Part shown: piece after piece, positions 1 through 5,823 of the stretch | Layout: each line of letters starts with the position of its first letter | How positions within the stretch are numbered: the first letter of the stretch is position 1 | Assembly: GCA_915275065.1 (NCBI GenBank) | Contig: CAJZGD010000086.1 | Location: 1 to 10,019 of the forward strand | DNA length: 10,019 bases | Reading direction: 5' to 3' | Source of the DNA: an uncultured Corynebacterium sp. | GTDB taxonomy: Bacteria; Actinomycetota; Actinomycetes; Mycobacteriales; Mycobacteriaceae | The notes under the pieces: model-generated | Databases searched by the model: none | Told to the model about the DNA's origin: nothing | What the model saw: only the letters and a program-made list of their open reading frames with translations | Made by a program: the position numbers and the translations under genes

Positions 1-1
1 C

Positions 2-472
2 GCCGACCAGCTGGAAGCCTGGGGGCGTCGCGTTGGTGCCACCACCGTTCGCGGTGCCGAAGCCGCCGACCCCGCATCCGTTGCGTTTGACGCAGTGAGC
101 AAGGGCGTGGAAACCCACGCCGACGTGGTCCTCATCGACACCGCCGGCCGGCTCCACAATTCCACCAACCTCATGGACCAATTACGCAAGGTCAAGCGGG
201 TTGTTGAGAAAAAAGCCGTGGTGGATGAAGTGCTTCTCGTCCTCGACGCCACCACCGGCCAAAACGGTTTAGTGCAGGCAAAAACCTTCGGCGACGTGGT
301 CAATATCACCGGTGTGGTGCTCACCAAACTCGACGGTACGGCCAAGGGTGGCATCGTGTTCCAGGTGCAGGAAGACCTTGGGGTGCCGGTGAAACTCGTG
401 GGCCTGGGCGAAGGTGCCGACGATCTCGCCCCCTTCGAAGTGGAAGGATTCGTGGACGCCCTATTGGGATAA
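2..472 (+). CDS. ftsY: Signal recognition particle receptor FtsY, C-terminal part (5' end outside window)
   Basis: This is the last 156 codons of the SRP receptor GTPase, which docks ribosome-Ffh complexes at the membrane and hydrolyses GTP jointly with Ffh. The visible part is the second half of the G domain: DTAGR (visible residues 46-50, G3), the FtsY-typical RLHNSTNLMDQLRK just after it, LDATTGQNG (81-89), TKLDGTAKGG (108-117, G4) and the GLGEGADDL segment (134-142, G5 and closing motif) followed by FVDALLG and a TAA stop. The run HNSTNLMDQL and the GLGE ending separate it from Ffh, which has RLGIDETLM and a Met-rich domain. The reading frame is open to the left edge; the P-loop and any acidic N-terminal A domain must lie upstream. 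In corynebacteria the next gene is normally amtB; here it is glnK. Confidence 0.95.
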   Translation, partial: ADQLEAWGRRVGATTVRGAEAADPASVAFDAVSKGVETHADVVLIDTAGRLHNSTNLMDQLRKVKRVVEKKAVVDEVLLVLDATTGQNGLVQAKTFGDVVNITGVVLTKLDGTAKGGIVFQVQEDLGVPVKLVGLGEGADDLAPFEVEGFVDALLG

Positions 473-491
473 CCCACCACTTCCTTATAAT
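464..491 (+). promoter_or_regulatory. Putative promoter for the glnK unit
   Basis: TTGGGA at 464-469 and a perfect TATAAT at 486-491 are separated by 16 bases. The -35 lies in the last codons and stop of ftsY. Transcription would start near position 498 and give a leader of about 115 bases before glnK. The -10 is a full match and the -35 matches 4 of 6. I see no convincing match to the AmtR consensus (CTAT-N6-ATAG type) around it, though a weak CTTA/TAAG dyad (484-487, 499-502) flanks the -10. Confidence 0.45.
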
Positions 492-513
492 TACAGAGTA
501 AGTACAAAATTCC

Positions 514-548
514 ACCCCATCATGAGCAGCGATCGCTTGTGGTGGGGT
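514..548 (+). terminator. Long hairpin between ftsY and glnK (weak terminator or leader structure)
   Basis: Positions 514-527 pair with 535-548 in a 14-bp stem containing three G-U wobbles, closing on a 7-base loop (528-534). On the plus strand only TTT follows, so it is a poor intrinsic terminator for ftsY. On the minus strand TTTT follows the stem. If the promoter at 464-491 is real, the hairpin lies inside the glnK leader and could affect readthrough or translation. Confidence 0.4.
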
Positions 549-564
549 TTGGTATGACTACACT
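537..564 (+). promoter_or_regulatory. Possible second glnK promoter
   Basis: TTGTGG (537-542) and TACACT (559-564, fitting the TAnnnT -10 common in corynebacteria) lie 16 bases apart. The -35 overlaps the 3' arm of the hairpin at 514-548. A start near 570 would bypass that hairpin. A short inverted repeat GTATG (552-556) / CATAC (570-574) brackets the -10 and could be an operator, but it is only 5 bp long. Low confidence. Confidence 0.25.
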
Positions 565-613
565 GAGGCCATACAACAAATATCTGAACCTGCTCCAAGA
601 AACCGAGATCGCC

Positions 614-952
614 ATGAAACTTGTGACCGCAATCGTTAAACCTTTCACACTCAGCGACATCAAAGATGCGTTAGAACAAGTGGGCGTGCACGCCATGACC
701 GTGACTGAGGCCCAAGGTTTCGGGCAGCAAAAGGGGCACAACGAGGTGTACCGTGGGGCGGAATACGCCATTGATTTTGTGCCCAAGCTCAAGATCGAAA
801 TCGTCGTGGACGACCCCATTGTTGAGGACACCATCACCGCCATTGTAGAAGCCGCCTACACCGGAAAAATCGGTGACGGGAAAGTATGGGTAACGGAAAT
901 CCAGGAGCTAGTGCGGGTTCGCACTGGTGAACGGGGTGTGGCCGCCATTTAA
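614..952 (+). CDS. glnK: PII nitrogen regulatory protein GlnK
   Basis: A 112-residue PII protein, the normal family length. PII trimers bind ATP/ADP and 2-oxoglutarate and pass on nitrogen status. The N-terminus MKLVTAIVKPF is canonical, which fixes the start at 614 although the frame is open further upstream (ATG at 554). The T-loop (about 37-55, GFGQQKGHNEVYRGAEY) includes Tyr51, the usual modification site, and Tyr46. The B-loop/C-terminal region TGKIGDGKVWV (83-93) is intact, as is VRVRTGERG (101-109). The ribosome binding site is weak: there is only a GAG about 6 bases upstream. In C. glutamicum GlnK is adenylylated by GlnD and then acts on the repressor AmtR; that role here is by analogy. 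The gene normally follows amtB, which is absent. No terminator separates it from rnz, 75 bases downstream. Confidence 0.95.
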   Translation: MKLVTAIVKPFTLSDIKDALEQVGVHAMTVTEAQGFGQQKGHNEVYRGAEYAIDFVPKLKIEIVVDDPIVEDTITAIVEAAYTGKIGDGKVWVTEIQELVRVRTGERGVAAI

Positions 953-1027
953 GGCTACGTCAGATTTTTGGGGGATGGGGGGATAATAGCGATAGACACC
1001 GGCAACACTACCTATAAGGAAGTTATT

Positions 1028-1951
1028 ATGTGCTTGACGTTTTTGGGTACCGGCTCCGGCACCCCCACCCTCACGCGCAATACCGCGGCCACCATCTATG
1101 CCCGACCCGGTCGCAGTGAATTCTGGCTTTTCGACTGCGGCGAGGCCACCCAACACCAAATGCTCCGCCACGGCATCAACATGAATAAAGTCAGCCGGGT
1201 CTTTATCACCCACATGCATGGCGACCACACATTTGGGCTGCCCGGTTTCATCTCCAGCCGCGCGTTCCGAACCCCGGGCGATCCGCTCACGATCTATGGG
1301 CCGCCCGGCATTGCGGAATTCGTGTCGGTCACCCTGAACACCTCCGCTTCGCATATTCGCTACCCCCTGGAGGTGGTGGAACTCGACCATGATGGGGAGG
1401 TTCCCCTGGGACAAGATGATACCGTCACTGTTCGCTACACCACGCTTGACCACGGTGTGCAGTCGTACGCTTACCGCATCACGGAGGCCGACCAGCCGGG
1501 GGAGTTACAGGTAGACAAGCTCATCGACCATGGGGTCCAGCCCGGACCCCGCTATGGGCAGCTGAAACGCGGCGAAGACATCACCCTCGACGACGGTACG
1601 GTGCTCCGTGGCGCCGACTTTGTGGGCCCACCCCAACCCGGCCCCGATATTGTGCTCTTCGGCGACACCCGGTTCGTGCCCGGCCACGCCGACTTTGCCG
1701 CCGGCGCCGACCTCATGGTGCACGAAGCCACCTACGGTCCTGAATACCCCGATAAAGCACAGAAATATTTTCACTCCACCACCACGCAGGCCGCCGAGCT
1801 CGCTCGCCAGGCCGGGGTGAAAAAACTCGTGCTCACCCATTTCAGTGTCCGCTATGACACCGACGAGAAGCTCGCCGAACTGCTGGCCGGCGCCCAAGCA
1901 ATCTTCCCCCACACCGTTTTCGCCGCCGACGGCGCAACTATAGGCCTGTAG
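1028..1951 (+). CDS. rnz: Ribonuclease Z (tRNA 3'-processing endonuclease, short form)
   Basis: A 307-residue metallo-beta-lactamase-fold nuclease, close to the usual length of short RNase Z. It cleaves tRNA precursors after the discriminator base. Motifs in order: LTFLGTGSGTPTLTRN (3-18); the metal motif THMHGDH (61-67; His62, His64, Asp66, His67) followed by FGLPG; LDHGVQSYAYRI (140-151, His142); the exosite arm region GVQPGPRYGQLKRGE (169-183) and VGPPQPG; FGDTR (211-215, metal-bridging Asp213); HEATY (232-236); FHST (248-251, His249); and LTHFSVRY (269-276, His271). All expected metal ligands are present, so it should be active. The ATG at 1028 has a good site, AAGGAAG, 5 bases upstream. 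It ends 6 bases before glnD and probably shares its transcript. RNase Z inside a glnK-glnD unit is not the arrangement I know. A generic hydrolase is unlikely, given the exosite and HEAT motifs. Confidence 0.93.
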   Translation: MCLTFLGTGSGTPTLTRNTAATIYARPGRSEFWLFDCGEATQHQMLRHGINMNKVSRVFITHMHGDHTFGLPGFISSRAFRTPGDPLTIYGPPGIAEFVSVTLNTSASHIRYPLEVVELDHDGEVPLGQDDTVTVRYTTLDHGVQSYAYRITEADQPGELQVDKLIDHGVQPGPRYGQLKRGEDITLDDGTVLRGADFVGPPQPGPDIVLFGDTRFVPGHADFAAGADLMVHEATYGPEYPDKAQKYFHSTTTQAAELARQAGVKKLVLTHFSVRYDTDEKLAELLAGAQAIFPHTVFAADGATIGL

Positions 1952-1957
1952 GGCAGC

Positions 1958-4099
1958 ATGCCGCAGCCCGCCGCGGATATTCGTCGCACAGCTTTTCGAC
2001 GCGCCACCGAACTGGTGGCGGCCCTTCGGCTCCCACATGGCACCGCCCTGGCCGCCACCGGCTCCTACGCCCGCCGGGAATTAACCGCCTACTCCGACCT
2101 GGACCTGCTCCTCATCTGCCCACCCGATCAAGCCTTGGATAGCGCCGTGAAACACCAGGTGGAGAATCTGTGGTATCCCATTTGGGATGCTAAGATTCGC
2201 CTCGACTATGCCGTGCGCACCCCGGAGGAATGCGCCAACATCATTACCGAGAATGCTGTTGCCGGCTTATCGCTGCTGGACCTCACGCACGTTGCCGGTG
2301 ACCCCAACCTCACCGAGCAGACTCGAAAACTTGTGCTACGCACCTGGCGGATCGTCCTGTCCCGCAACTTCAATAGCATCATCGACATTGCCATCGCCCG
2401 GTGGCGGCGCTCCGGGCCGGTCGTCAGCATGACCCACCCCGACCTGAAACACGGCCGGGGTGGTCTCCGGGATCATGAGCTCCTCACCGCCCTCGCATTC
2501 GGAAACCTGTGCGACGCACCCGACCTCACCGACCAGCGCACCCTCCTGCTTGATACCCGCACCATGCTGCACCAGCACGCCCGCAGATCTCGGGATGTTC
2601 TCGACCCAGAATTTGCCGCCGACATCGCCATTGACCTTGGATTCCCAGACCGATACGCGCTCTCCCGCGCCATCGCCGAAGCCGCCCGTGCCATTGATAA
2701 CGCCCTCACCAGTGGGCTCACCACCGCCCGAAATCTCCTCCGCCCCACCACCCCAACGAGTCGAAAACCCGAGCGACGCCGCCCGCTCGACGTTGATGTT
2801 GTTGACGCCGGCGGCAGCGTCTCACTATCCCGCAACCCCAATCTCACCGACCCCGCCCTTCTGTTGCGTGTCGCGGCGGCCAGCGCCCGCACCGGATTGC
2901 CCATCCACCCCGCCACCTGGTCCCGCTTGGCCGCCCTGCCGCCCATGCCCGACCGGTGGCCCACGGCCGCAGCCAGTGATTTCCTCGCCCTCCTCTCCTC
3001 CCCACACCACACCGCCCGGGTTATTACCGAACTCGACAACCATGGACTGTGGTCACCCCTCGTCCCCGCCTGGGACAACATTCGCGGCCTCATCCCGCGC
3101 GAACCCATCCACACCCAAACCATCGACCAACACTGCCTCCAAGTCACCCAAAACTGTGCCGCCCACCATGTTGCTGCCGCCCGACCCGACCTGCTCTACC
3201 TGGCCGCCCTCTTCCACGACATAGGCAAAGGACAAGGCGTCCCCCACGCCGAACTCGGCGCAACCCTCGTCGCCGCCATGGCTGCAACCCTCAGGCTGAA
3301 CCACCATGACGCATCCGTGGTCACCACCCTGGTCCGCCACCACACCCTCATCCCCAACCTCGTGGCCCACCGGGACGTCGAATCCGACGACGTGGTCGCC
3401 GAACTGCTCGACGCCGTGGGCTACGACCTGCTCACCGTCGAACTCATGCACGTGCTCGTCCAGGCCGATGCCCTCGCCACCGGTACCTGGACCCCCACCC
3501 TCCAAGTTGGGGCTGCCATCCTGTGCGACCGGGCCCGCGCCCGACTCATCGGCAGCCCACCCCAACCGCCACGCCTTGATTTTCCCCGCGACTTCACCTC
3601 CCGCGCCGGGCTGCCCCTCGACCTCATCCCCGGGCCCGAAGCCAATAACGCCACCGTCCGGTGGGTGGGCCACTACCTGCGCGAAAGCATTCGTGTCCTG
3701 GCCCTCATGGCGGCCAAGGGCTGGAACATTAACTCCGCCGAATTCGTCGTCGAACCTGACCACACCTGGGCCCGTTTCACCGTGTACAACACGTTGGGAA
3801 CCGGCTTCGATCAGGCCGAATTCGCCCAAGCGTATAAGTCCGGGGTTTACTCTGCCCTCCCGGACACCACCCCCACCATCGCCGCCACCACCGCCACCTT
3901 TTGGTTTGGCAATATCCTGGAAATCCGCACCACCGACCGGCAGGCTGCCTTGGGTACACTCATGGAAGTGTTACCGGAACTCCATTGGCTTACCATGAGC
4001 AACCCCGGGGCAACCATGATCGTGCAATGCAGTCTCCGCCCCGGCTTCGACCGGGCGGCCGTGGAACGTGACGTGACCCGAGTGCTGACAACCAGCTAG
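1958..4099 (+). CDS. glnD: PII nucleotidyltransferase / nucleotidyl-removing enzyme GlnD
   Basis: A 713-residue GlnD, shorter than the roughly 890 residues of E. coli and similar to corynebacterial GlnD. It adds a nucleotide to the PII T-loop tyrosine and removes it according to nitrogen status; in C. glutamicum the group is AMP. Domains: a nucleotidyltransferase with GSYARREL...SDLDLLL (35-52; catalytic Asp47 and Asp49), the family motif LKHGRGGLRD (163-172), a linker rich in Pro/Arg (262-276), an HD hydrolase domain starting HTQTIDQH (385-392) with the FHDIGKG signature (419-425; His420, Asp421) and RHHT (460-463), then a C-terminal ACT-like region (about 572-713, including LALMAAKGWNINSAEF). 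The ATG at 1958 lies 6 bases after the rnz stop with AGGG 4 bases upstream, suggesting translational coupling. The coding strand is markedly C-rich, which creates many long false frames. Confidence 0.94.
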   Translation: MPQPAADIRRTAFRRATELVAALRLPHGTALAATGSYARRELTAYSDLDLLLICPPDQALDSAVKHQVENLWYPIWDAKIRLDYAVRTPEECANIITENAVAGLSLLDLTHVAGDPNLTEQTRKLVLRTWRIVLSRNFNSIIDIAIARWRRSGPVVSMTHPDLKHGRGGLRDHELLTALAFGNLCDAPDLTDQRTLLLDTRTMLHQHARRSRDVLDPEFAADIAIDLGFPDRYALSRAIAEAARAIDNALTSGLTTARNLLRPTTPTSRKPERRRPLDVDVVDAGGSVSLSRNPNLTDPALLLRVAAASARTGLPIHPATWSRLAALPPMPDRWPTAAASDFLALLSSPHHTARVITELDNHGLWSPLVPAWDNIRGLIPREPIHTQTIDQHCLQVTQNCAAHHVAAARPDLLYLAALFHDIGKGQGVPHAELGATLVAAMAATLRLNHHDASVVTTLVRHHTLIPNLVAHRDVESDDVVAELLDAVGYDLLTVELMHVLVQADALATGTWTPTLQVGAAILCDRARARLIGSPPQPPRLDFPRDFTSRAGLPLDLIPGPEANNATVRWVGHYLRESIRVLALMAAKGWNINSAEFVVEPDHTWARFTVYNTLGTGFDQAEFAQAYKSGVYSALPDTTPTIAATTATFWFGNILEIRTTDRQAALGTLMEVLPELHWLTMSNPGATMIVQCSLRPGFDRAAVERDVTRVLTTS

Positions 4100-4129
4100 T
4101 ATGAATGGGTTAGCTAGCTAAATTTTTTT
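4094..4129 (+). promoter_or_regulatory. Weak hairpin and T-tract before ffh (leader or weak terminator)
   Basis: AGCTAG at 4094-4099 (the end of glnD) can pair with CTAGCT at 4114-4119, followed by AAA and seven T (4123-4129). The same stretch holds a perfect 12-base palindrome, TTAGCTAGCTAA (4110-4121). The stem is short and AT-rich, so any termination of the glnD transcript would be partial. The ffh ribosome binding site AAGGAG (4130-4135) starts directly after the T-tract. TATGAAT at 4100-4106 resembles a -10, but I find no -35 at proper spacing. Confidence 0.3.
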
Positions 4130-4145
4130 AAGGAGTGATCCCACC

Positions 4146-5762
4146 GTGTTCGAATCCCTGTCCGATCGCCTCAGTGCCGCCTTATCTGGACTCCGGTCGA
4201 AAGGCAAGGTTACCGAAGCCGATGTGAATACGGTTTCCCGGGAAATCCGGTTAGCGCTGCTCGAAGCCGACGTCTCCCTGCCCGTTGTCCGCGGCTTTAT
4301 TAAACGCATTAAGGAACGCGCCCTCGGCGTGGAGGTTTCTAAGGCACTCAACCCGGCCGAACAGGTCATCAAAATCGTCAACGAAGAGCTCACCACCATT
4401 CTTGGTGGTGAAACTCGGCGCATGAATGTGTCCAAAAAACCGCCGACAGTCATCATGCTTGCCGGCCTGCAAGGCGCGGGTAAAACCACCCTCGCAGGGA
4501 AGCTGGCCTACTCGTTGAAGGAACAAGGGCACACCCCCATTCTGGTGGCCTGCGACCTGCAACGTCCCGGTGCTGTCCAACAGTTGCAGATCGTTGGTGA
4601 GCGTGCGGGCGTGCCGACCTTCGCCCCTGATCCGGGAACCTCGCTGGATACCCTGGAGCACGAGATGGGCACCTCCCATGGGGATCCGGTCGCGGTTGCT
4701 AGGGCAGGCGTTGCGGAGGCCCGCCAGAAAAAACACGACTACGTTATTGTGGACACCGCCGGTCGGTTGGGTATTGATGAAACCCTCATGACCCAGGCCC
4801 GGAATATTCGGGATGCCATTCAGCCGGATGAGGTGTTTTTCGTTATTGACGCCATGATCGGCCAGGATGCGGTGACTACCGCCGAGGCGTTCCGTGATGG
4901 TGTGGATTTCACCGGTGTGGTGTTGACCAAGCTTGATGGTGATGCCCGTGGTGGTGCCGCGTTGTCGATCCGGGAGGTGACCGGTAAGCCCATCATGTTC
5001 GCATCTACCGGCGAAAAGATGACCGATTTTGATGTGTTCCACCCGGATCGGATGGCGAACCGGATTTTGGGCATGGGGGATGTGCTGACCCTGATTGAGC
5101 AGGCGGAGAAGTCCCTTGACCAGGAGCAGGCGTTAGAGACCGCGTCGAAACTGTCCACCGGTGAGCTTACCCTGGAGGATTTCCTGAATCAGATGTTGAT
5201 GATTCGGAAGATGGGGCCCATCGCTAACCTGCTGAAGATGCTGCCGGGGGGTTCGCAAATGTCTGCGATGGCGGACATGGTGGATGAGAAGCAGTTGGAT
5301 CGGGTGCAGGCGATTATTCGGGGCATGACGCCGCTGGAGCGCAACAATCCGAAGATTTTGAATGCGTCGCGTCGGCGGCGGATCGCTAACGGTTCCGGGG
5401 TGACGGTGACTGAGGTCAACCAACTCATCGAACGGTTCTTCGAAGCGAAGAAGATGATGGGCCAGATGGCGAACCAGATGGGGCTCGGCGGCGGCCGAAG
5501 CGCCACGAAGAAGAAGCCCAAGGGCCGGAAGGGCAAGAACGGCAAGCGTCGGCCCCCGAAGCAGTCCCGGGGCGGCGGTATGCCGAACATGGGGGGTATG
5601 CCGGGCATGGGTGGTGGCATGCCAAGCATGGCGGAGTTGCAGAAAATGCAGGAACAGCTTGGTGGCGGCGGTATGCCCCCGATGCCTAAGGGGCTTGAGG
5701 GCGTTGACTTAAATAATCTCGATTTCAGCCAGGTGGATAAGAAGAAGAAACGGCCACGTTAG
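4146..5762 (+). CDS. ffh: Signal recognition particle protein Ffh (SRP54)
   Basis: A 538-residue SRP GTPase that binds 4.5S RNA and hydrophobic signal sequences on the ribosome and delivers them to FtsY. The N domain starts MFESLSDRLSAAL; the G domain has P-loop GLQGAGKT (107-114), CDLQRPGAVQQL (136-147), DTAGR (203-207) and TKLDGDARGG (261-270). The M domain (about 325-445) includes RKMGPIANLLKMLPG (354-368) and the RNA-binding signature SRRRRIANGSG (408-418). A C-terminal extension follows: a Lys/Arg-rich stretch (455-475), a Gly-Met-Pro-rich stretch (476-513) and a basic end, DKKKKRPR. The start is GTG at 4146, with AAGGAG 10 bases upstream; in this frame MFESLSDRL is the normal N-terminus. 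It lies 46 bases after glnD and ends in a strong terminator. Codon endings shift from mixed to G/T-rich at about 4680. Confidence 0.97.
   Translation: MFESLSDRLSAALSGLRSKGKVTEADVNTVSREIRLALLEADVSLPVVRGFIKRIKERALGVEVSKALNPAEQVIKIVNEELTTILGGETRRMNVSKKPPTVIMLAGLQGAGKTTLAGKLAYSLKEQGHTPILVACDLQRPGAVQQLQIVGERAGVPTFAPDPGTSLDTLEHEMGTSHGDPVAVARAGVAEARQKKHDYVIVDTAGRLGIDETLMTQARNIRDAIQPDEVFFVIDAMIGQDAVTTAEAFRDGVDFTGVVLTKLDGDARGGAALSIREVTGKPIMFASTGEKMTDFDVFHPDRMANRILGMGDVLTLIEQAEKSLDQEQALETASKLSTGELTLEDFLNQMLMIRKMGPIANLLKMLPGGSQMSAMADMVDEKQLDRVQAIIRGMTPLERNNPKILNASRRRRIANGSGVTVTEVNQLIERFFEAKKMMGQMANQMGLGGGRSATKKKPKGRKGKNGKRRPPKQSRGGGMPNMGGMPGMGGGMPSMAELQKMQEQLGGGGMPPMPKGLEGVDLNNLDFSQVDKKKKRPR
5571..5675 (+). 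repeat. Gly-Met-Pro-rich degenerate repeat in the ffh 3' end
   Basis: Codons 476-510 of ffh repeat units of the form GG-MP or GGMPxM (GGGMPNM, GGMPGM, GGGMPSM, GGGGMPPM), made of related GGT-ATG-CC and GGC-ATG-CC DNA units. Met-rich flexible tails are known in Ffh and may take part in signal-sequence binding. Unit number may vary between strains through slippage; that is an inference. Confidence 0.5.
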
Positions 5763-5766
5763 TGAC

Positions 5767-5806
5767 GCTTTTCGACGCCGCACCTCCCGGCGTCGAAAAG
5801 CTTTTT
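5767..5806 (+). terminator. Strong intrinsic terminator of ffh
   Basis: A perfect 14-bp stem pairs 5767-5780 with 5788-5801. It has a 7-base loop (CACCTCC) and is followed by TTTTT at 5802-5806. It begins 4 bases after the ffh stop codon. This is a textbook rho-independent terminator. Confidence 0.92.
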
Positions 5807-5817
5807 AGTGTAAAAAG
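5801..5817 (+). promoter_or_regulatory. Hairpin covering the ATPase ribosome binding site
   Basis: CTTTTTA (5801-5807) and TAAAAAG (5811-5817) are perfect inverted repeats around a GTG loop. The 3' arm overlaps the Shine-Dalgarno-like AAAAAGG (5812-5818) of the gene at 5824. In a transcript that reads through the ffh terminator, the terminator T-tract would pair with this site. The stem is mostly A-U, so it would be of modest stability. Confidence 0.4.
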
Positions 5818-5823
5818 GCCTGT

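Noticed and set aside
528..537. Palindrome AGCGATCGCT, resembling the cyanobacterial HIP1 repeat GCGATCGC
   Set aside because: It is a single copy in a clearly actinobacterial region and forms the tip of the hairpin at 514-548.
539..613. N-terminal extension of GlnK from the GTG at 539 or ATG at 554
   Set aside because: PII proteins begin MKLVTAIVKPF or similar, so the start at 614 fits the family length. The possibility is kept only as a low-interest finding.
971..982. G-rich run GGGGATGGGGGG before rnz as a G-quadruplex
   Set aside because: Only two long G runs are present, so a stable four-tract quadruplex is not supported.
908..1453. 181-codon minus-strand frame over glnK end and rnz
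   Set aside because: Antisense to the conserved RNase Z metal motif. It has no recognisable domain and no start context.
1028..1951. Metallo-beta-lactamase fold suggesting antibiotic resistance
   Set aside because: The HEATY, FHST and exosite motifs and the length are those of RNase Z. No resistance-enzyme features are present.
2460..3829. Long frames on both strands inside glnD (254 codons plus, 258 codons minus)
   Set aside because: Pro/Ser/Thr-rich or Gly/Val-rich low-complexity translations, as expected from C-rich codon use in glnD. GlnD motifs run without a break in the main frame.
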